Source: JAVBKV01 sp031553885 (GTDB taxonomy: Bacteria; Bacteroidota; Bacteroidia; Bacteroidales; Azobacteroidaceae). From it: DNA of 64,000 nucleotides. The notes below the pieces were generated by a model, which was not told the origin of the DNA, ran no database searches, and was given only the letters and a program-made list of their open reading frames with translations. The stretch is taken from positions 39,744 to 103,743 of the forward strand of contig JAVBKV010000019.1 of assembly GCA_031553885.1 (NCBI GenBank). Reading direction: 5' to 3'. A program made the translations under genes and the position numbers. Of this stretch, positions 26,752 through 36,162 are shown one piece after another. Each line of letters opens with the position of its first letter. The first letter of the stretch is position 1.

Positions 26752-28185
26752 TTATAAAATTGTTTCCAATGCGCCCTTCATCCCTTTATCTAAGATAAGG
26801 TTCACATCTTTAATTACCAGTTCTTCAAAACCTGGAACGGCAGTAAGATCCTCTTTCCAGATCTGTTTATTGTGAATAATTCCTTTTACCCAGCCTTCAA
26901 TATTACTCCGGTCGAATGTTTTCTGAATAAATTCGACAAATTCCGGAGTATCATTCGGAACGAAATTGACAGCCTCCGATTTTCCACTGTACAGAACCAG
27001 CAGGGAAGCAAAAGAAAATGTCGTCAGCGGAGCCGCTTTCTTCAATTTCAGACAATTATCCGATACAGTAGGGAAATCGCGGGTTTCCCACTTGGACAAC
27101 GAATTCAGTGATATATCTTTCAGGTAATGTTTGATATACGGATTGTAAAAACGCTCCAGGATCTTAGCCGCAAATGCACGTAACTCGGTCATATCTTCCC
27201 CGATTCCGGGAAGGACTTCCACATCCACCATGGTGTTGATGTATTTTTCAACCAAAGGAGTGTTAAAGGCATCCATAACTGTTTCACAGCCCATCTGCAT
27301 AGCCACCTGTACCATCGCCGTGTGAGCACCGTTCAGAATACGGACTTTTTTTGACCGGAAAGGACGGATGTCATCCATAAATAAGACATTCAATCCGGCT
27401 TTATCCAAGGGCAATTTTTCCTTGATCACCGGATCTCCACCAATCGCCCATACATGGAAATATTCTCCTTTTACGACTAAGTTATCGTCAAAGCCGATTT
27501 CTTCTTTGATTTCGTTGATCGTTTCACGCGGGAATCCCGGAACAATCCGGTCGACCAGTGTATCATAAAAATGGCAATAACTTTTCACCCACTGAATAAA
27601 ATCCTCTCCCAAGCGATTATATTCAGCATGTTTCAGGACATATTCCCGCAGCGTCGAACCATTGTCTTCAATCAACTCGCAACAAACAACCAACAGTCCT
27701 TTATCTGCTGCTCCGTTGAACTTTTGAAAACGCTGATGAAGCAAAGCTGTCATTTTAGCCGGATAAGATTTCGGAGGAAGCGCATTCAGGTCATCCCCTT
27801 CTTCGTAACGGATTCCGGCTTCCGTAGTATTCGAAATAACCATCTCCAGCCCGTCACTCAGGAACAGGGCCTTATAGTTTTCATATTCATTATATGGATT
27901 CATCACATCCATGATGCTTTTCACCAGACGCACTTCCTTGGTGGGCTGCTTGTCTTTAATCCCTTCCAGGTAAACATGGTACAGGCAATCCTGCTTTCTC
28001 AACATTTCGGCCAGCCCCTGAGCAATCGGTTGAACAGCAATAATACCATGATTCATTACTCCGGCTTCATTGGCCTTGTCGATCATCCAGTCTACAAATG
28101 CACGGAGGAAATTACCTTCGCCGAATTGTAGTATTTTTACCGGTAGTTCCGGCTTATTTACGGTTTGTTTGTTTAGTTCTTTCAT
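26752..28185 (-). CDS. uxaB: Tagaturonate reductase (altronate oxidoreductase)
   Basis: NADH-dependent enzyme that reduces D-tagaturonate to D-altronate. The 477-residue protein belongs to the mannitol dehydrogenase family: ILQFGEGNFLRAFVDWMIDK near residues 19-38 is the nucleotide-binding start, GFPRETINE follows near residue 220, and the catalytic region has RILNGAHTAMV near residue 295. Full length. It is downstream of exuT in the operon with a palindrome-containing gap. No separate uxuB (fructuronate reductase) is in the window; this enzyme may cover it or another gene may. Confidence 0.93.
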   Translation of the reverse strand: MKELNKQTVNKPELPVKILQFGEGNFLRAFVDWMIDKANEAGVMNHGIIAVQPIAQGLAEMLRKQDCLYHVYLEGIKDKQPTKEVRLVKSIMDVMNPYNEYENYKALFLSDGLEMVISNTTEAGIRYEEGDDLNALPPKSYPAKMTALLHQRFQKFNGAADKGLLVVCCELIEDNGSTLREYVLKHAEYNRLGEDFIQWVKSYCHFYDTLVDRIVPGFPRETINEIKEEIGFDDNLVVKGEYFHVWAIGGDPVIKEKLPLDKAGLNVLFMDDIRPFRSKKVRILNGAHTAMVQVAMQMGCETVMDAFNTPLVEKYINTMVDVEVLPGIGEDMTELRAFAAKILERFYNPYIKHYLKDISLNSLSKWETRDFPTVSDNCLKLKKAAPLTTFSFASLLVLYSGKSEAVNFVPNDTPEFVEFIQKTFDRSNIEGWVKGIIHNKQIWKEDLTAVPGFEELVIKDVNLILDKGMKGALETIL

Positions 28186-28247
28186 TTTCGAATGGTTTTA
28201 GATGCAAGGCTTTTAGGGAGAAAGAGTTTGGAGGAAATGGAAGTTTA

Positions 28248-28286
28248 AATGTTGGATGTTGAATTCAGAATTCAACATCCAACATT
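28248..28286. repeat. Perfect 19-base inverted repeat in the exuT-uxaB gap
   Basis: Bases 28248-28266 and 28268-28286 are exact reverse complements around one base, with GAATTC at the centre of each arm end. It is inside the uronate operon, so it may be an mRNA-processing or attenuation hairpin, not a final terminator. Confidence 0.75.
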
Positions 28287-28295
28287 ACTTATTAA

Positions 28296-29750
28296 TTAAA
28301 ACCCTGTAATCGGTTTATATTTGGGGACCAGCAGTTTCATTATTGTCCAGCCAATAAGGTAGGCCACTGCACAAATGCAGAATATGATGAAATAACCGGC
28401 TTCAATACCTTGGTATCCCAGGAACTTCATATTAGATGCGATTGAATAATCAAACAGCCTTCCTGATCCGGCATTGATAATCATAGCCCCGATTCCACCG
28501 GCCATACCGCCGATTCCTGTAATTGTAGCAATTGCTGATTTCGGAAACATATCTCCGATGGTAGAGAAAATATTCGCAGACCATGCCTGGTGTGCAGCAC
28601 CGGCAATACCGATAATAATGACGGGCACCCAATAAGAAATATGCCCCAGAGGTTGCGCGAACAGCGCCAATAACGGGAAAAATGCAAAAATCAGCATCGC
28701 TTTCATTCTTCCGGCATAAGGATTCATACCTTTCTTTTCTACAAAATAAGTAGGAAGCCATCCTCCGATAAGAGAAAGCATAGAAATTCCATACAAGGTA
28801 AAAATAGCAATTTGCGCCTTAGGATCTGATGAAGGCATGTTATAAACAGAACTCAGGTAAGCAGGAGCCCAGAAAAGATAGAACCACCAAACCCCGTCAG
28901 TCATAAATTTACCCAAAGCAAAAGCCCAGGTTTGTTTGAACTTGAAACAGTCTGCAAAAGAAAGTTTTTTTGTCTGAGCCTTTTCAATTTTTTCTTCAAC
29001 TTTATTGTGAGAGTTTTCATCCTGCTGGATATAGGCCAACTCAGCAGCATTTACATGCGGGTTATTTTCGGGCTTTTTATAGACAAACACCCAGAATCCC
29101 ATCCAGACAAAACCCAGCAATCCAATAATGATAAATGACATTTCCCATCCGTAATATTTCGCTATTACAGGAATAGAAAGCGGTGCAAGAAGAGCCCCGA
29201 TCTGCGCTCCTGCGTTAAAAATGCTGGTAGCAAAACCTCTGTCTTTTTTAGGAAAATATTCTGCTGTCGCCTTAATTGCCGCCGGAAAGTTACCTGCCTC
29301 TCCCAAAGCAAGAACCGCTCTGGCAAAAATGAAAAGCATCACACTGATATTGACTATCTTACCTACATCTCCCACAGTAGCTATGGCCTCTTTCGCTCCT
29401 TCAAAACCAACCATCCATTGCCCTGTAGCAATTCCGGATGTTGCGATTCCACAGAATGCATGAAGACAAGCTCCCAGCGACCAGATTCCGATAGCCCAAA
29501 GAAATCCTTTTTTTGTATCCATCCAGTCTACAAAACGGCCGGCAAACAACATACAAAGAGCATAAAACCCAGAGAAAAACATGGTTATATCTCCGTAGTT
29601 AGTATTTGTCCAATAGAATTCCGTAGCAATAAAATCTTTCCATGTAAGCGACAAAACCTGGCGGTCCAGGTAGTTGATCGTGGTTGCAAAAAACAGTAAG
29701 GCACATATCGTCCACCTGTAATTTGTCATTTTTTGATTCGAGTTACTCAT
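28296..29750 (-). CDS. exuT: Hexuronate transporter (MFS)
   Basis: Inner-membrane major-facilitator carrier of the anion:cation symporter family, 484 residues and about twelve helices. Signature features are WTICALLFFATTINYLDRQV in helix 1 and ALGEAGNFPAAIKATAEYFP near residue 150. Operon position between eda and uxaB supports uptake of galacturonate or glucuronate. It is longer than many ExuT proteins because of the central loop and terminal additions. Followed by the 19-base inverted repeat. Confidence 0.9.
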   Translation of the reverse strand: MSNSNQKMTNYRWTICALLFFATTINYLDRQVLSLTWKDFIATEFYWTNTNYGDITMFFSGFYALCMLFAGRFVDWMDTKKGFLWAIGIWSLGACLHAFCGIATSGIATGQWMVGFEGAKEAIATVGDVGKIVNISVMLFIFARAVLALGEAGNFPAAIKATAEYFPKKDRGFATSIFNAGAQIGALLAPLSIPVIAKYYGWEMSFIIIGLLGFVWMGFWVFVYKKPENNPHVNAAELAYIQQDENSHNKVEEKIEKAQTKKLSFADCFKFKQTWAFALGKFMTDGVWWFYLFWAPAYLSSVYNMPSSDPKAQIAIFTLYGISMLSLIGGWLPTYFVEKKGMNPYAGRMKAMLIFAFFPLLALFAQPLGHISYWVPVIIIGIAGAAHQAWSANIFSTIGDMFPKSAIATITGIGGMAGGIGAMIINAGSGRLFDYSIASNMKFLGYQGIEAGYFIIFCICAVAYLIGWTIMKLLVPKYKPITGF

Positions 29751-29767
29751 GATATTAGTATTAGTGA

Positions 29768-30436
29768 TTATTTACGTACTTTTGCGATAACAGCAAATGT
29801 ATCCTTGCACAATTGCGTGATTTTTCCCCATTCTTTTGCAGCAATGACATCCGCCGGAAACAGGTTGGAGCCCATCCCGACACAGCTTACTCCGGCATCG
29901 AACCAGGATTTCAGGTTGGCTTCTTCCGGTTTAACTCCTCCGGTTACGATCAACATCGACCAGGGCATCGGCGCTTTCAGGCCTTTAACAAAGTTGGGTC
30001 CCAATACATCTCCGGGAAATACCTTGCACAAGTCGCAACCGGCTTCCTGAGCAAAACCGACTTCCGATACCGAACCACAACCGGGTGTATAAGGAATCAA
30101 CCTCCGATTAGCCACTTTAGCTACTTCCGGATTAAATAAAGGTCCCACGATAAAATTCGCTCCCAACTGGATATACAAGGCTGCTGTGGGAGCATCGACC
30201 ACCGAACCGATACCCAGAATCAGTTCGGGACATTCCTTAGCCGCCCATTTGGCCAGTTCACCGAAAACTTCGTGAGCAAATTCTCCCCGGTTGGTAAATT
30301 CAAAAGCCCTGACACCACCTTCATAGCAGGCTTTAATTACATTTTTTGCAATCTCAATATCTTTGTGATAAAAAACAGGTACCATTCCGGTAGCTGCCAT
30401 TACGTTTAATGTTTGTATTTTTGAAAATCGAGCCAT
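29768..30436 (-). CDS. eda: 2-keto-3-deoxy-6-phosphogluconate aldolase
   Basis: Class I aldolase of 222 residues that splits KDPG into pyruvate and glyceraldehyde 3-phosphate. Active-site features are FEFTNRG near residue 45 (catalytic Glu), GIGSV near residue 75, TPGC near residue 117 and the Schiff-base lysine in LCKVFPG near residue 138. It may also act on 4-hydroxy-2-oxoglutarate. It lies between the SDR gene and exuT, with a heptamer-built palindrome upstream. Confidence 0.94.
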   Translation of the reverse strand: MARFSKIQTLNVMAATGMVPVFYHKDIEIAKNVIKACYEGGVRAFEFTNRGEFAHEVFGELAKWAAKECPELILGIGSVVDAPTAALYIQLGANFIVGPLFNPEVAKVANRRLIPYTPGCGSVSEVGFAQEAGCDLCKVFPGDVLGPNFVKGLKAPMPWSMLIVTGGVKPEEANLKSWFDAGVSCVGMGSNLFPADVIAAKEWGKITQLCKDTFAVIAKVRK

Positions 30437-30442
30437 AAAAAA

Positions 30443-30532
30443 AAGAATTAAGAGTTAAGAGTTAAGAGTTAAGAATTAAAAGCTAGAATAAGTGCATCAA
30501 ACTCTTAATCCTTAACTCTTAACTTTTAACTC
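30443..30532. repeat. Heptamer-built imperfect palindrome
   Basis: Tandem AAGAGTT units (30448-30477) face ACTCTTAA/CTTAACT units at 30500-30532 as inverse complements. It fills the 94-base SDR-eda gap inside the uronate operon. Confidence 0.75.
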
Positions 30533-31304
30533 ATTTCGGTTGTTTTCCTATGTAAGCCAAAATGCCGCCATCCACATACAGGATGTGGCCATTTACGAAA
30601 TCAGAAGCCTGAGAGGCTAAGAATATTGCAGGACCTTGCAGGTCATCGGTCGTTCCCCAACGGGCAGCCGGGGTCTTGGCAATGATGAAATCATTGAAAG
30701 GATGTCCTGGTTCACGCAACGGAGCGGTTTGAGGTGTCGCAATGTAACCCGGTCCGATACCGTTTACCTGAATGTTGAATTCCGCCCATTCGCAGGCCAG
30801 GTTTTTGGTCAGCATCTTCAGTCCGCCTTTCGCTGCAGCATACGCCGAAACGGTTTCACGGCCCAGTTCGCTCATCATGGAGCAAATATTGATGATTTTT
30901 CCTCCTCCTTTTTTGATCATACCCGGAGCTACGGCTTTAGATACGATGAACGGGCCGTTCAGGTCGATATCGATTACCTGACGGAAATCCCTGGCCGACA
31001 TTTCAAGCGCCGGAATCCGTTTGATAATACCGGCATTGTTTACCAGAATATCGATCACCCCTACTTCTGCCGTGATTTGAGCAATGGTTTCATATACCTG
31101 CTCTTCGTTAGTTACATCGAATACATAGCCATGAGCCGTAATACCTTCTTCTTTGTAAGAAGCAATTCCTTTTTGTACGAGATCCGCATTGATGTCGTTG
31201 AAAACAATGGTTGCTCCTGCACCGTGCAACGCCTTAGCAATCGCCATACCGATACCATAAGAGGCTCCGGTTACCAATGCTATTTTACCTTTTAATGAAA
31301 ACAT
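30531..31304 (-). CDS. SDR oxidoreductase, gluconate 5-dehydrogenase / KduD-like
   Basis: Short-chain dehydrogenase of 257 residues. The NAD(P)-binding motif is VTGASYGIG near residues 12-20, the structural motif NNAG near residue 90, catalytic Ser in NICSMMSE and the YxxxK pair in SAYAAAKGG near residue 155. Closest resemblance is to enzymes annotated as gluconate 5-dehydrogenase in Bacteroidota. Beside kduI it may be KduD, reducing 3-deoxy-glycero-hexulosonate to KDG, or it may supply the missing mannonate oxidoreductase step. The exact substrate cannot be read from the sequence. Confidence 0.85.
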   Translation of the reverse strand: MFSLKGKIALVTGASYGIGMAIAKALHGAGATIVFNDINADLVQKGIASYKEEGITAHGYVFDVTNEEQVYETIAQITAEVGVIDILVNNAGIIKRIPALEMSARDFRQVIDIDLNGPFIVSKAVAPGMIKKGGGKIINICSMMSELGRETVSAYAAAKGGLKMLTKNLACEWAEFNIQVNGIGPGYIATPQTAPLREPGHPFNDFIIAKTPAARWGTTDDLQGPAIFLASQASDFVNGHILYVDGGILAYIGKQPK

Positions 31305-31313
31305 TTTATCCTG

Positions 31314-31391
31314 AATTAAAAATTAAAAATTAAAAATGAAGAATGAAAAACCGAACCTTTAATTCTTAATTTTTCATTCTTCATTCTTCAT
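31314..31391. repeat. Heptamer-built imperfect palindrome
   Basis: AAAAATT/AAGAATG units at 31314-31350 face TTCTTAA/CATTCTT units at 31357-31391 as partial inverse complements. It fills the kdgK-SDR gap within the operon. Confidence 0.7.
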
Positions 31392-32432
31392 TTATCTGGA
31401 GACTCTTCCCGAACCGTCGCCTTTCAGCAGGTTTTCCACTTCGGAAACCGATACCAGGTTGAAATCACCGTAAATAGTATGTTTCAGGCAGGAAGCTGCT
31501 ACAGCAAACTCTAATGCCTGTTGGTCATCTGTAGGATAAGCAATTAATCCGTAGATCAGTCCTCCCATGAAAGAGTCGCCACCACCCACGCGATCAACGA
31601 TATGTGTAATGTCATAACGCTTGGATTGATACAATTTTCCATCGGCATACAAACAGCCCCCCCAGGTGTTGTGATTCGCATTAATCGAGCCACGGAGCGT
31701 GATGATTACTTTTTTCGCACGAGGGAATTTTTTCATCATCTGAGTACAAACCGATTCGAATTCAGCAGCGTCTACTTCTCCGCCTGTATGAGCTACGTCA
31801 AATCCCTCGGGCTTGATTCCAAATACTTTTTCAGCATCTTCTTCATTTCCCAGAATCACGTCGCAACCTTCTACCAGAGCAGGCATAACCTCTGCTGCTG
31901 TTTTTCCGTATTTCCACAGGTTCTTCCGGTAGTTCAGATCGGTAGAAACCATTACACCCATTTCGTTGGCAATCCGGATCGCCTCCAGACAGGCATCAGC
32001 AGCTCCCTGAGAAAGTGCCGGAGTAATACCTGTCCAGTGGAACCACTGAGCATCTTTGAAAACTTCCCTCCAGTTTACCATACCCGGTTTGATATCGGCA
32101 ATGGAAGAATTGGCCCGGTCGTAAACCACCTTGGATGCACGAGCAACCGCTCCTGTTTCCAGGAAATAAATACCCACGCGTTCGCCACCACGAATGATAT
32201 TGCCGGTTCCTACATTGTATTTGCGCAGGTCGGAAATGCACCAATCAGCAATATCGTTTTTCGGTAAACGGGTAACAAAGTCCGTAGGAATCCCGTAATT
32301 GGACAACGAAACAGCCACATTGGCCTCTCCACCGCCAAAAGTGGCATTTAAGTTATTGGATTGAATAAACCTCTGATAACCGGGAGTTGCCAGACGCAGC
32401 ATGATCTCACCGAAAGTTACAACTTTTTTCAT
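31392..32432 (-). CDS. kdgK: 2-keto-3-deoxygluconate kinase
   Basis: PfkB-family sugar kinase of 346 residues that phosphorylates KDG to KDPG. GEIMLRLATPGYQRFIQSNN and FGGGEANVAVSLSNYG are at the N-terminus, and the PfkB signature with catalytic Asp reads DRVGGGDSFMGGLIYGL near residue 285. The operon supplies both the producers and the user (eda) of its substrate and product. Confidence 0.95.
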   Translation of the reverse strand: MKKVVTFGEIMLRLATPGYQRFIQSNNLNATFGGGEANVAVSLSNYGIPTDFVTRLPKNDIADWCISDLRKYNVGTGNIIRGGERVGIYFLETGAVARASKVVYDRANSSIADIKPGMVNWREVFKDAQWFHWTGITPALSQGAADACLEAIRIANEMGVMVSTDLNYRKNLWKYGKTAAEVMPALVEGCDVILGNEEDAEKVFGIKPEGFDVAHTGGEVDAAEFESVCTQMMKKFPRAKKVIITLRGSINANHNTWGGCLYADGKLYQSKRYDITHIVDRVGGGDSFMGGLIYGLIAYPTDDQQALEFAVAASCLKHTIYGDFNLVSVSEVENLLKGDGSGRVSR

Positions 32433-32488
32433 GTTTTATTTTTGTTTACCCACGGTTTTCTCTTCTTCATCCGTGGGGTGTTGTTATA

Positions 32489-33895
32489 TTAAAATTGAAA
32501 GAAATTTTTTGCATTGTAATACGACACATTCTCCACCAATTGACCCAGGAAAGGCAATTCAGAAGAAGGTAACAATCCTTGTTCCACATCATTCCCGATC
32601 AGGTTGCACAAGATCCGGCGGAAATATTCATGACGCGGATAAGAAAGGAAACTGCGGGAATCGGTCAGCATACCGACAAAACGGCTCAGCAAACCAAGCG
32701 CCGACAAGGAATTCATCTGCGCTTCCATACCCGTTTTCTGATCCAGGAACCACCAGCCCGACCCGAATTGGATCTTTCCGGCTACCGATCCGTCCTGGAA
32801 GTTACCGATCATAGTGGCCAGCATGTCGTTGTCACGCGGATTGAGGTTGTACAGGATTGTTTTAGCCAGTTTGTTTTCCGTATCCAACCGGTTCAGGAAT
32901 TTTGACATGGCTTTAGCGGTATTGAAATCGCCGATGGAATCGAATCCGGTATCCGGTCCTAATTTTCTGAACAAACGGGTATTATTATTACGGATCGCTC
33001 CGTAGTGGAATTGTTGTGTCCAACCTTTTCCCCAATCCATCTTGGCACCTTCTGTTAACATGGCGGATTTGAACTGGATAATTTCTTTCTGAGTCAGCTC
33101 TTTGCCTCCGTAAACTTTATTGAAAATCAACTCGATTTCAGCTTCCGTATAATCTTCCGCATAAAACTCTTCGATACCGTGATCAGAAAGTTTACAGCCC
33201 ACCGAAGCAAAAAAATCGTGACGTACCCGCAAGGCTTGCAGCAAATCAGCAAAACGACTGATGGTAACTCCCGAAACTGAGGACAGTTTTTCGACGTATG
33301 CGCGGAAATCGGCCGGGACTTCCACAGCCATGGCTTTATCCGGACGCCAGGTCGGCAGCACTTTCACCGCAAATCCTTCTTTTTTCAGTGCAATGTGATA
33401 TTCCAGGGAATCGACCGGATCATCAGTCGTACAAACCACCTGTACATTGTATTTTTTCATCAGGCCGCGGGCGCTGTATTCAGGTGTCTGCAACTTAGCT
33501 GTACATTCGTCATAGATCTCTTTTGCCGTTTCGGGTTTCAGGATCTTGTCTACGCCAAAACCCGTTTTCAGTTCCAGGTGCGTCCAGTGATACAAAGGGT
33601 TACGCATCGTATACGGAACCGTTTCGGCCCATTTTTCAAATTTTTCCCAATCAGAAGTATCTTTTCCTGTACAAAAACGTTCGTCTATACCGTTGGTACG
33701 CATCGCGCGCCATTTGTAATGATCGCCTTCCAGCCAGATTTGTCCCAGGTTATCGAACCGGCGGTCCAGCGCAACTTGTTTCGGGTCCAGGTGGCAATGG
33801 TAATCAATGATCGGTTGCTTTTTAGCATGCTCGTGGTAAAGTTGTTGTGCGGTCTCCGTTTGCAAAACGAAGTTATCATCCATGAATTGTTTCAT
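32489..33895 (-). CDS. uxaC: Glucuronate isomerase
   Basis: Cytoplasmic isomerase that interconverts D-glucuronate/D-fructuronate and D-galacturonate/D-tagaturonate. The 468-residue protein has the metal-binding IIDYHCHLDPKQVA near residues 28-41, TTDDPVDSLEYH near residue 176 and RSFLSYPRHEYFRR near residue 420. Length is typical. It lies 12 bases downstream of kduI. Confidence 0.96.
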   Translation of the reverse strand: MKQFMDDNFVLQTETAQQLYHEHAKKQPIIDYHCHLDPKQVALDRRFDNLGQIWLEGDHYKWRAMRTNGIDERFCTGKDTSDWEKFEKWAETVPYTMRNPLYHWTHLELKTGFGVDKILKPETAKEIYDECTAKLQTPEYSARGLMKKYNVQVVCTTDDPVDSLEYHIALKKEGFAVKVLPTWRPDKAMAVEVPADFRAYVEKLSSVSGVTISRFADLLQALRVRHDFFASVGCKLSDHGIEEFYAEDYTEAEIELIFNKVYGGKELTQKEIIQFKSAMLTEGAKMDWGKGWTQQFHYGAIRNNNTRLFRKLGPDTGFDSIGDFNTAKAMSKFLNRLDTENKLAKTILYNLNPRDNDMLATMIGNFQDGSVAGKIQFGSGWWFLDQKTGMEAQMNSLSALGLLSRFVGMLTDSRSFLSYPRHEYFRRILCNLIGNDVEQGLLPSSELPFLGQLVENVSYYNAKNFFQF

Positions 33896-33907
33896 AATTT
33901 TGTCTTC

Positions 33908-34750
33908 TTATCTGAGTTTATCTGCTGTGAATGTATCCATATCGTCATAATCCAGGTTTTCCCCACACATGGCCCAGATAAAAGTATAATTACTTGTTCC
34001 GGCAGCGCTATGGATCGACCAGGAAGGAGAAATAACGGCTTGTTCGTTGCCCATGAAAATATGGCGGGTTTCCTGAGGCTCACCCATAAAGTGGCAAACC
34101 GCTTGTTTTTCAGGAACTTTAAAATAAAAATACGCTTCCATCCGGCGGGAATGGGTATGAGGAGGCATCGTATTCCAGACGCTTCCGGGCATGATTTCCG
34201 TCATTCCCATCTGCAATTGGCAACAAGGGATGATTTCACTCAGCACCAATTGATTCAACATCCGGTGATTGGCGGTTTCCATGGATCCCAACTCACGGGT
34301 TCTTCTTAATTCCTTGGTGATCTGAACGGAAGGATAAGCCGTATGAGCCGGAGAAGATGCAAAATAATACTTAGCCGGATGTGCTTTATCGTTGCTTTTG
34401 AAGATCACTTCTTTTGCCCCGCGACCTACATAAACGGCATCTTTGAATGCCATCGGAAAATCTTTTCCGTCGACAGTCACAACACCTTCTCCCTCGATGC
34501 AGATAATTCCCACTTCCCGGCGTTCACAAAAATATTCGGAACGAACCAGGGGAACCGTTTCCAGCTTCAGGGATTCACCGACAGGCATGGCGCCTCCGAT
34601 GATCAGACGATCGTTGTGCGTATAAGTCATCAACACTTCATCAGCAGCAAATAACTTTTCTACTAAAAACTCCTTACGCAATTGAGCGGTGTCGTACTGC
34701 TTGACATCGTTCGGATGCGTTCCCCACCTTTCTTCAATTGTTGTTTTCAT
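33908..34750 (-). CDS. kduI: 5-keto-4-deoxyuronate isomerase
   Basis: Cupin-fold isomerase of 280 residues that converts 5-keto-4-deoxyuronate, released from unsaturated uronates, to 3-deoxy-glycero-2,5-hexodiulosonate. The zinc-binding cluster PPHTHSRRMEAYFYF near residues 195-209 and SIHSAAGTSNYTFIWAM near residue 250 are intact. Its presence shows that the locus handles lyase products as well as free uronates. No polysaccharide lyase is in the window. Confidence 0.95.
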   Translation of the reverse strand: MKTTIEERWGTHPNDVKQYDTAQLRKEFLVEKLFAADEVLMTYTHNDRLIIGGAMPVGESLKLETVPLVRSEYFCERREVGIICIEGEGVVTVDGKDFPMAFKDAVYVGRGAKEVIFKSNDKAHPAKYYFASSPAHTAYPSVQITKELRRTRELGSMETANHRMLNQLVLSEIIPCCQLQMGMTEIMPGSVWNTMPPHTHSRRMEAYFYFKVPEKQAVCHFMGEPQETRHIFMGNEQAVISPSWSIHSAAGTSNYTFIWAMCGENLDYDDMDTFTADKLR

Positions 34751-34773
34751 ATTTTATTTTTTGTTAATAATTT

Positions 34774-35976
34774 TTAATTCACAATCTGAACCGGCTTATT
34801 CAAACGAGTCAGAACCTCATCGATGCACTTCATGAAATCGTCTTTGGTTACCACCGGTTCCCAATCCAATTCCCAGGTAGGCATGAAATAATAATCGACA
34901 TAACCGTCGACTGGCTCCAGCACTACTACATGGTTAAGTTCATCACTTGTAATTTCTTTCAACTGTTTCGTACGGAAAAAAACCACAAGCCCCATGTTAT
35001 CATTGTTCAGACTTTGTTTGCCGAAAGAAGCGATGTACGACCATTCCTGACTCTTATCATTGCTGACAAAAAATTCGGCGTTTTTGTCTTTATTGATTCC
35101 GGTGGCCAAGTTACTTATTTTTTGGTTAACATACAACTCCGTATGAGAAGCCCGGCTACCGGCATCAATAGAAATCAGTGATTTCAGATCACATTTGGTA
35201 CCGTTAGCATCCCAGCCATAATAAGTAGTCATAACCTGAGAGCGTATTTTCCCGTCGGCCGGAATGTAGCAAATAACACTGTCGGTTTTTTCTACACGAA
35301 CGGCTTTGGAACCATTCCATACAGCAATCGTTCCGATTCCAAGCGCTTTACCTACCTTCATATTATCCATTCCCCAATCGGCCATGTGATGGTAAGATTC
35401 ATAACCATCGACTCCGACAAAAGGCAATACAATACCAGGCGTTTTTTTGGCAAATACATCTACTGCATTGCGCTGATCCAGATAAAACCGGAATGCAACC
35501 CTATCGCTTTCCCAGCCGGGTCCTTCATATTTAATAAAATAGGCATGATCCCGGAAATTATCCGGAACCCTCAGGTAGTTGGGTTTTACCCAGGAATAAC
35601 CGCCTTTGTACTCGTAACCTTCGAATTGCCCTCCGATTTTATGAGCAAGTTCGGCATACGTTCTTTTCGGATACAAAGGAGATTGTCCTTGTTTAATAGT
35701 TACTTTTTTCGTCTCTGAAGGCAATAACGAACCGACAGGAAACAATGCTTTCGATACACCCCGGAGGTCACTGGTTATTTCCACCGGGACAGTTTGATCG
35801 TCGAAGCTGGCGACATAATCGCCTGAAGGGAGTTTTTTCAGGAAGGAAACCGGCAATTCTGCCACATAATCTTTTACCTCTTTTTTCGTCTGATTTTTCA
35901 AAACCAATGAGTACGTTTGCCCCTGGACATTGGCTACCGAGGCCAATACAATTAAATAAGTCAACAGATTTTTCAT
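34774..35976 (-). CDS. DUF4861-domain exported protein
   Basis: Exported protein of 400 residues with a signal peptide ending near VANVQGQ. The remainder matches the DUF4861 family found in polysaccharide-utilisation loci, with segments EGYEYKGGYSWVKPN, YLDQRNAVDVFAKK and DWGMDNMKVGKALGIGT. It has no recognised catalytic motif. As the first gene of the uronate operon it may act in the periplasm on unsaturated or modified uronosyl oligosaccharides; that is inference from position. The promoter and a palindromic operator candidate lie at 36042-36077. Confidence 0.82.
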   Translation of the reverse strand: MKNLLTYLIVLASVANVQGQTYSLVLKNQTKKEVKDYVAELPVSFLKKLPSGDYVASFDDQTVPVEITSDLRGVSKALFPVGSLLPSETKKVTIKQGQSPLYPKRTYAELAHKIGGQFEGYEYKGGYSWVKPNYLRVPDNFRDHAYFIKYEGPGWESDRVAFRFYLDQRNAVDVFAKKTPGIVLPFVGVDGYESYHHMADWGMDNMKVGKALGIGTIAVWNGSKAVRVEKTDSVICYIPADGKIRSQVMTTYYGWDANGTKCDLKSLISIDAGSRASHTELYVNQKISNLATGINKDKNAEFFVSNDKSQEWSYIASFGKQSLNNDNMGLVVFFRTKQLKEITSDELNHVVVLEPVDGYVDYYFMPTWELDWEPVVTKDDFMKCIDEVLTRLNKPVQIVN

Positions 35977-36041
35977 GTTTTTATCAGATTTGCACTCGGA
36001 AATCAGAGGAATTTTGAGTTCTTTTTCAGGGATATGGCTCG

Positions 36042-36077
36042 CAAATATAATACTTTTTTATTTACGTGTGCGTAAAC
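36042..36077 (-). promoter_or_regulatory. Uronate operon promoter with palindromic operator candidate
   Basis: On the minus strand TATATTTG (36042-36049) is a -7 box. Upstream of it, TTTACG-TGTG-CGTAAA (36061-36076) is a perfect palindrome with six-base arms. GTGTGCGTAAAC (36066-36077) shares GTxTxCGxAxAC, with a central CG, with the site at the uxuA promoter. The operator would overlap the -33 region. Confidence 0.6.
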
Positions 36078-36118
36078 GGAATAAAAATTATTAATTTTTC
36101 TTTCGGGATTATTTTTTT

Positions 36119-36126
36119 ACCTTTGT
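36119..36126 (+). promoter_or_regulatory. -7 box upstream of the metallo-hydrolase gene
   Basis: TACCTTTG fits TAnnTTTG, 36 bases before the ATG at 36163. A TTTC lies 18 bases upstream. Confidence 0.55.
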
Positions 36127-36162
36127 GACCGTAAAAAATGAATCTCGATTAGAAAGACGTTG

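Noticed and set aside
29768..30436. Separate regulator or RNA gene in the palindrome next to eda
   Set aside because: The repeat is built of short tandem heptamers with no conserved RNA features and does not extend beyond the gap.
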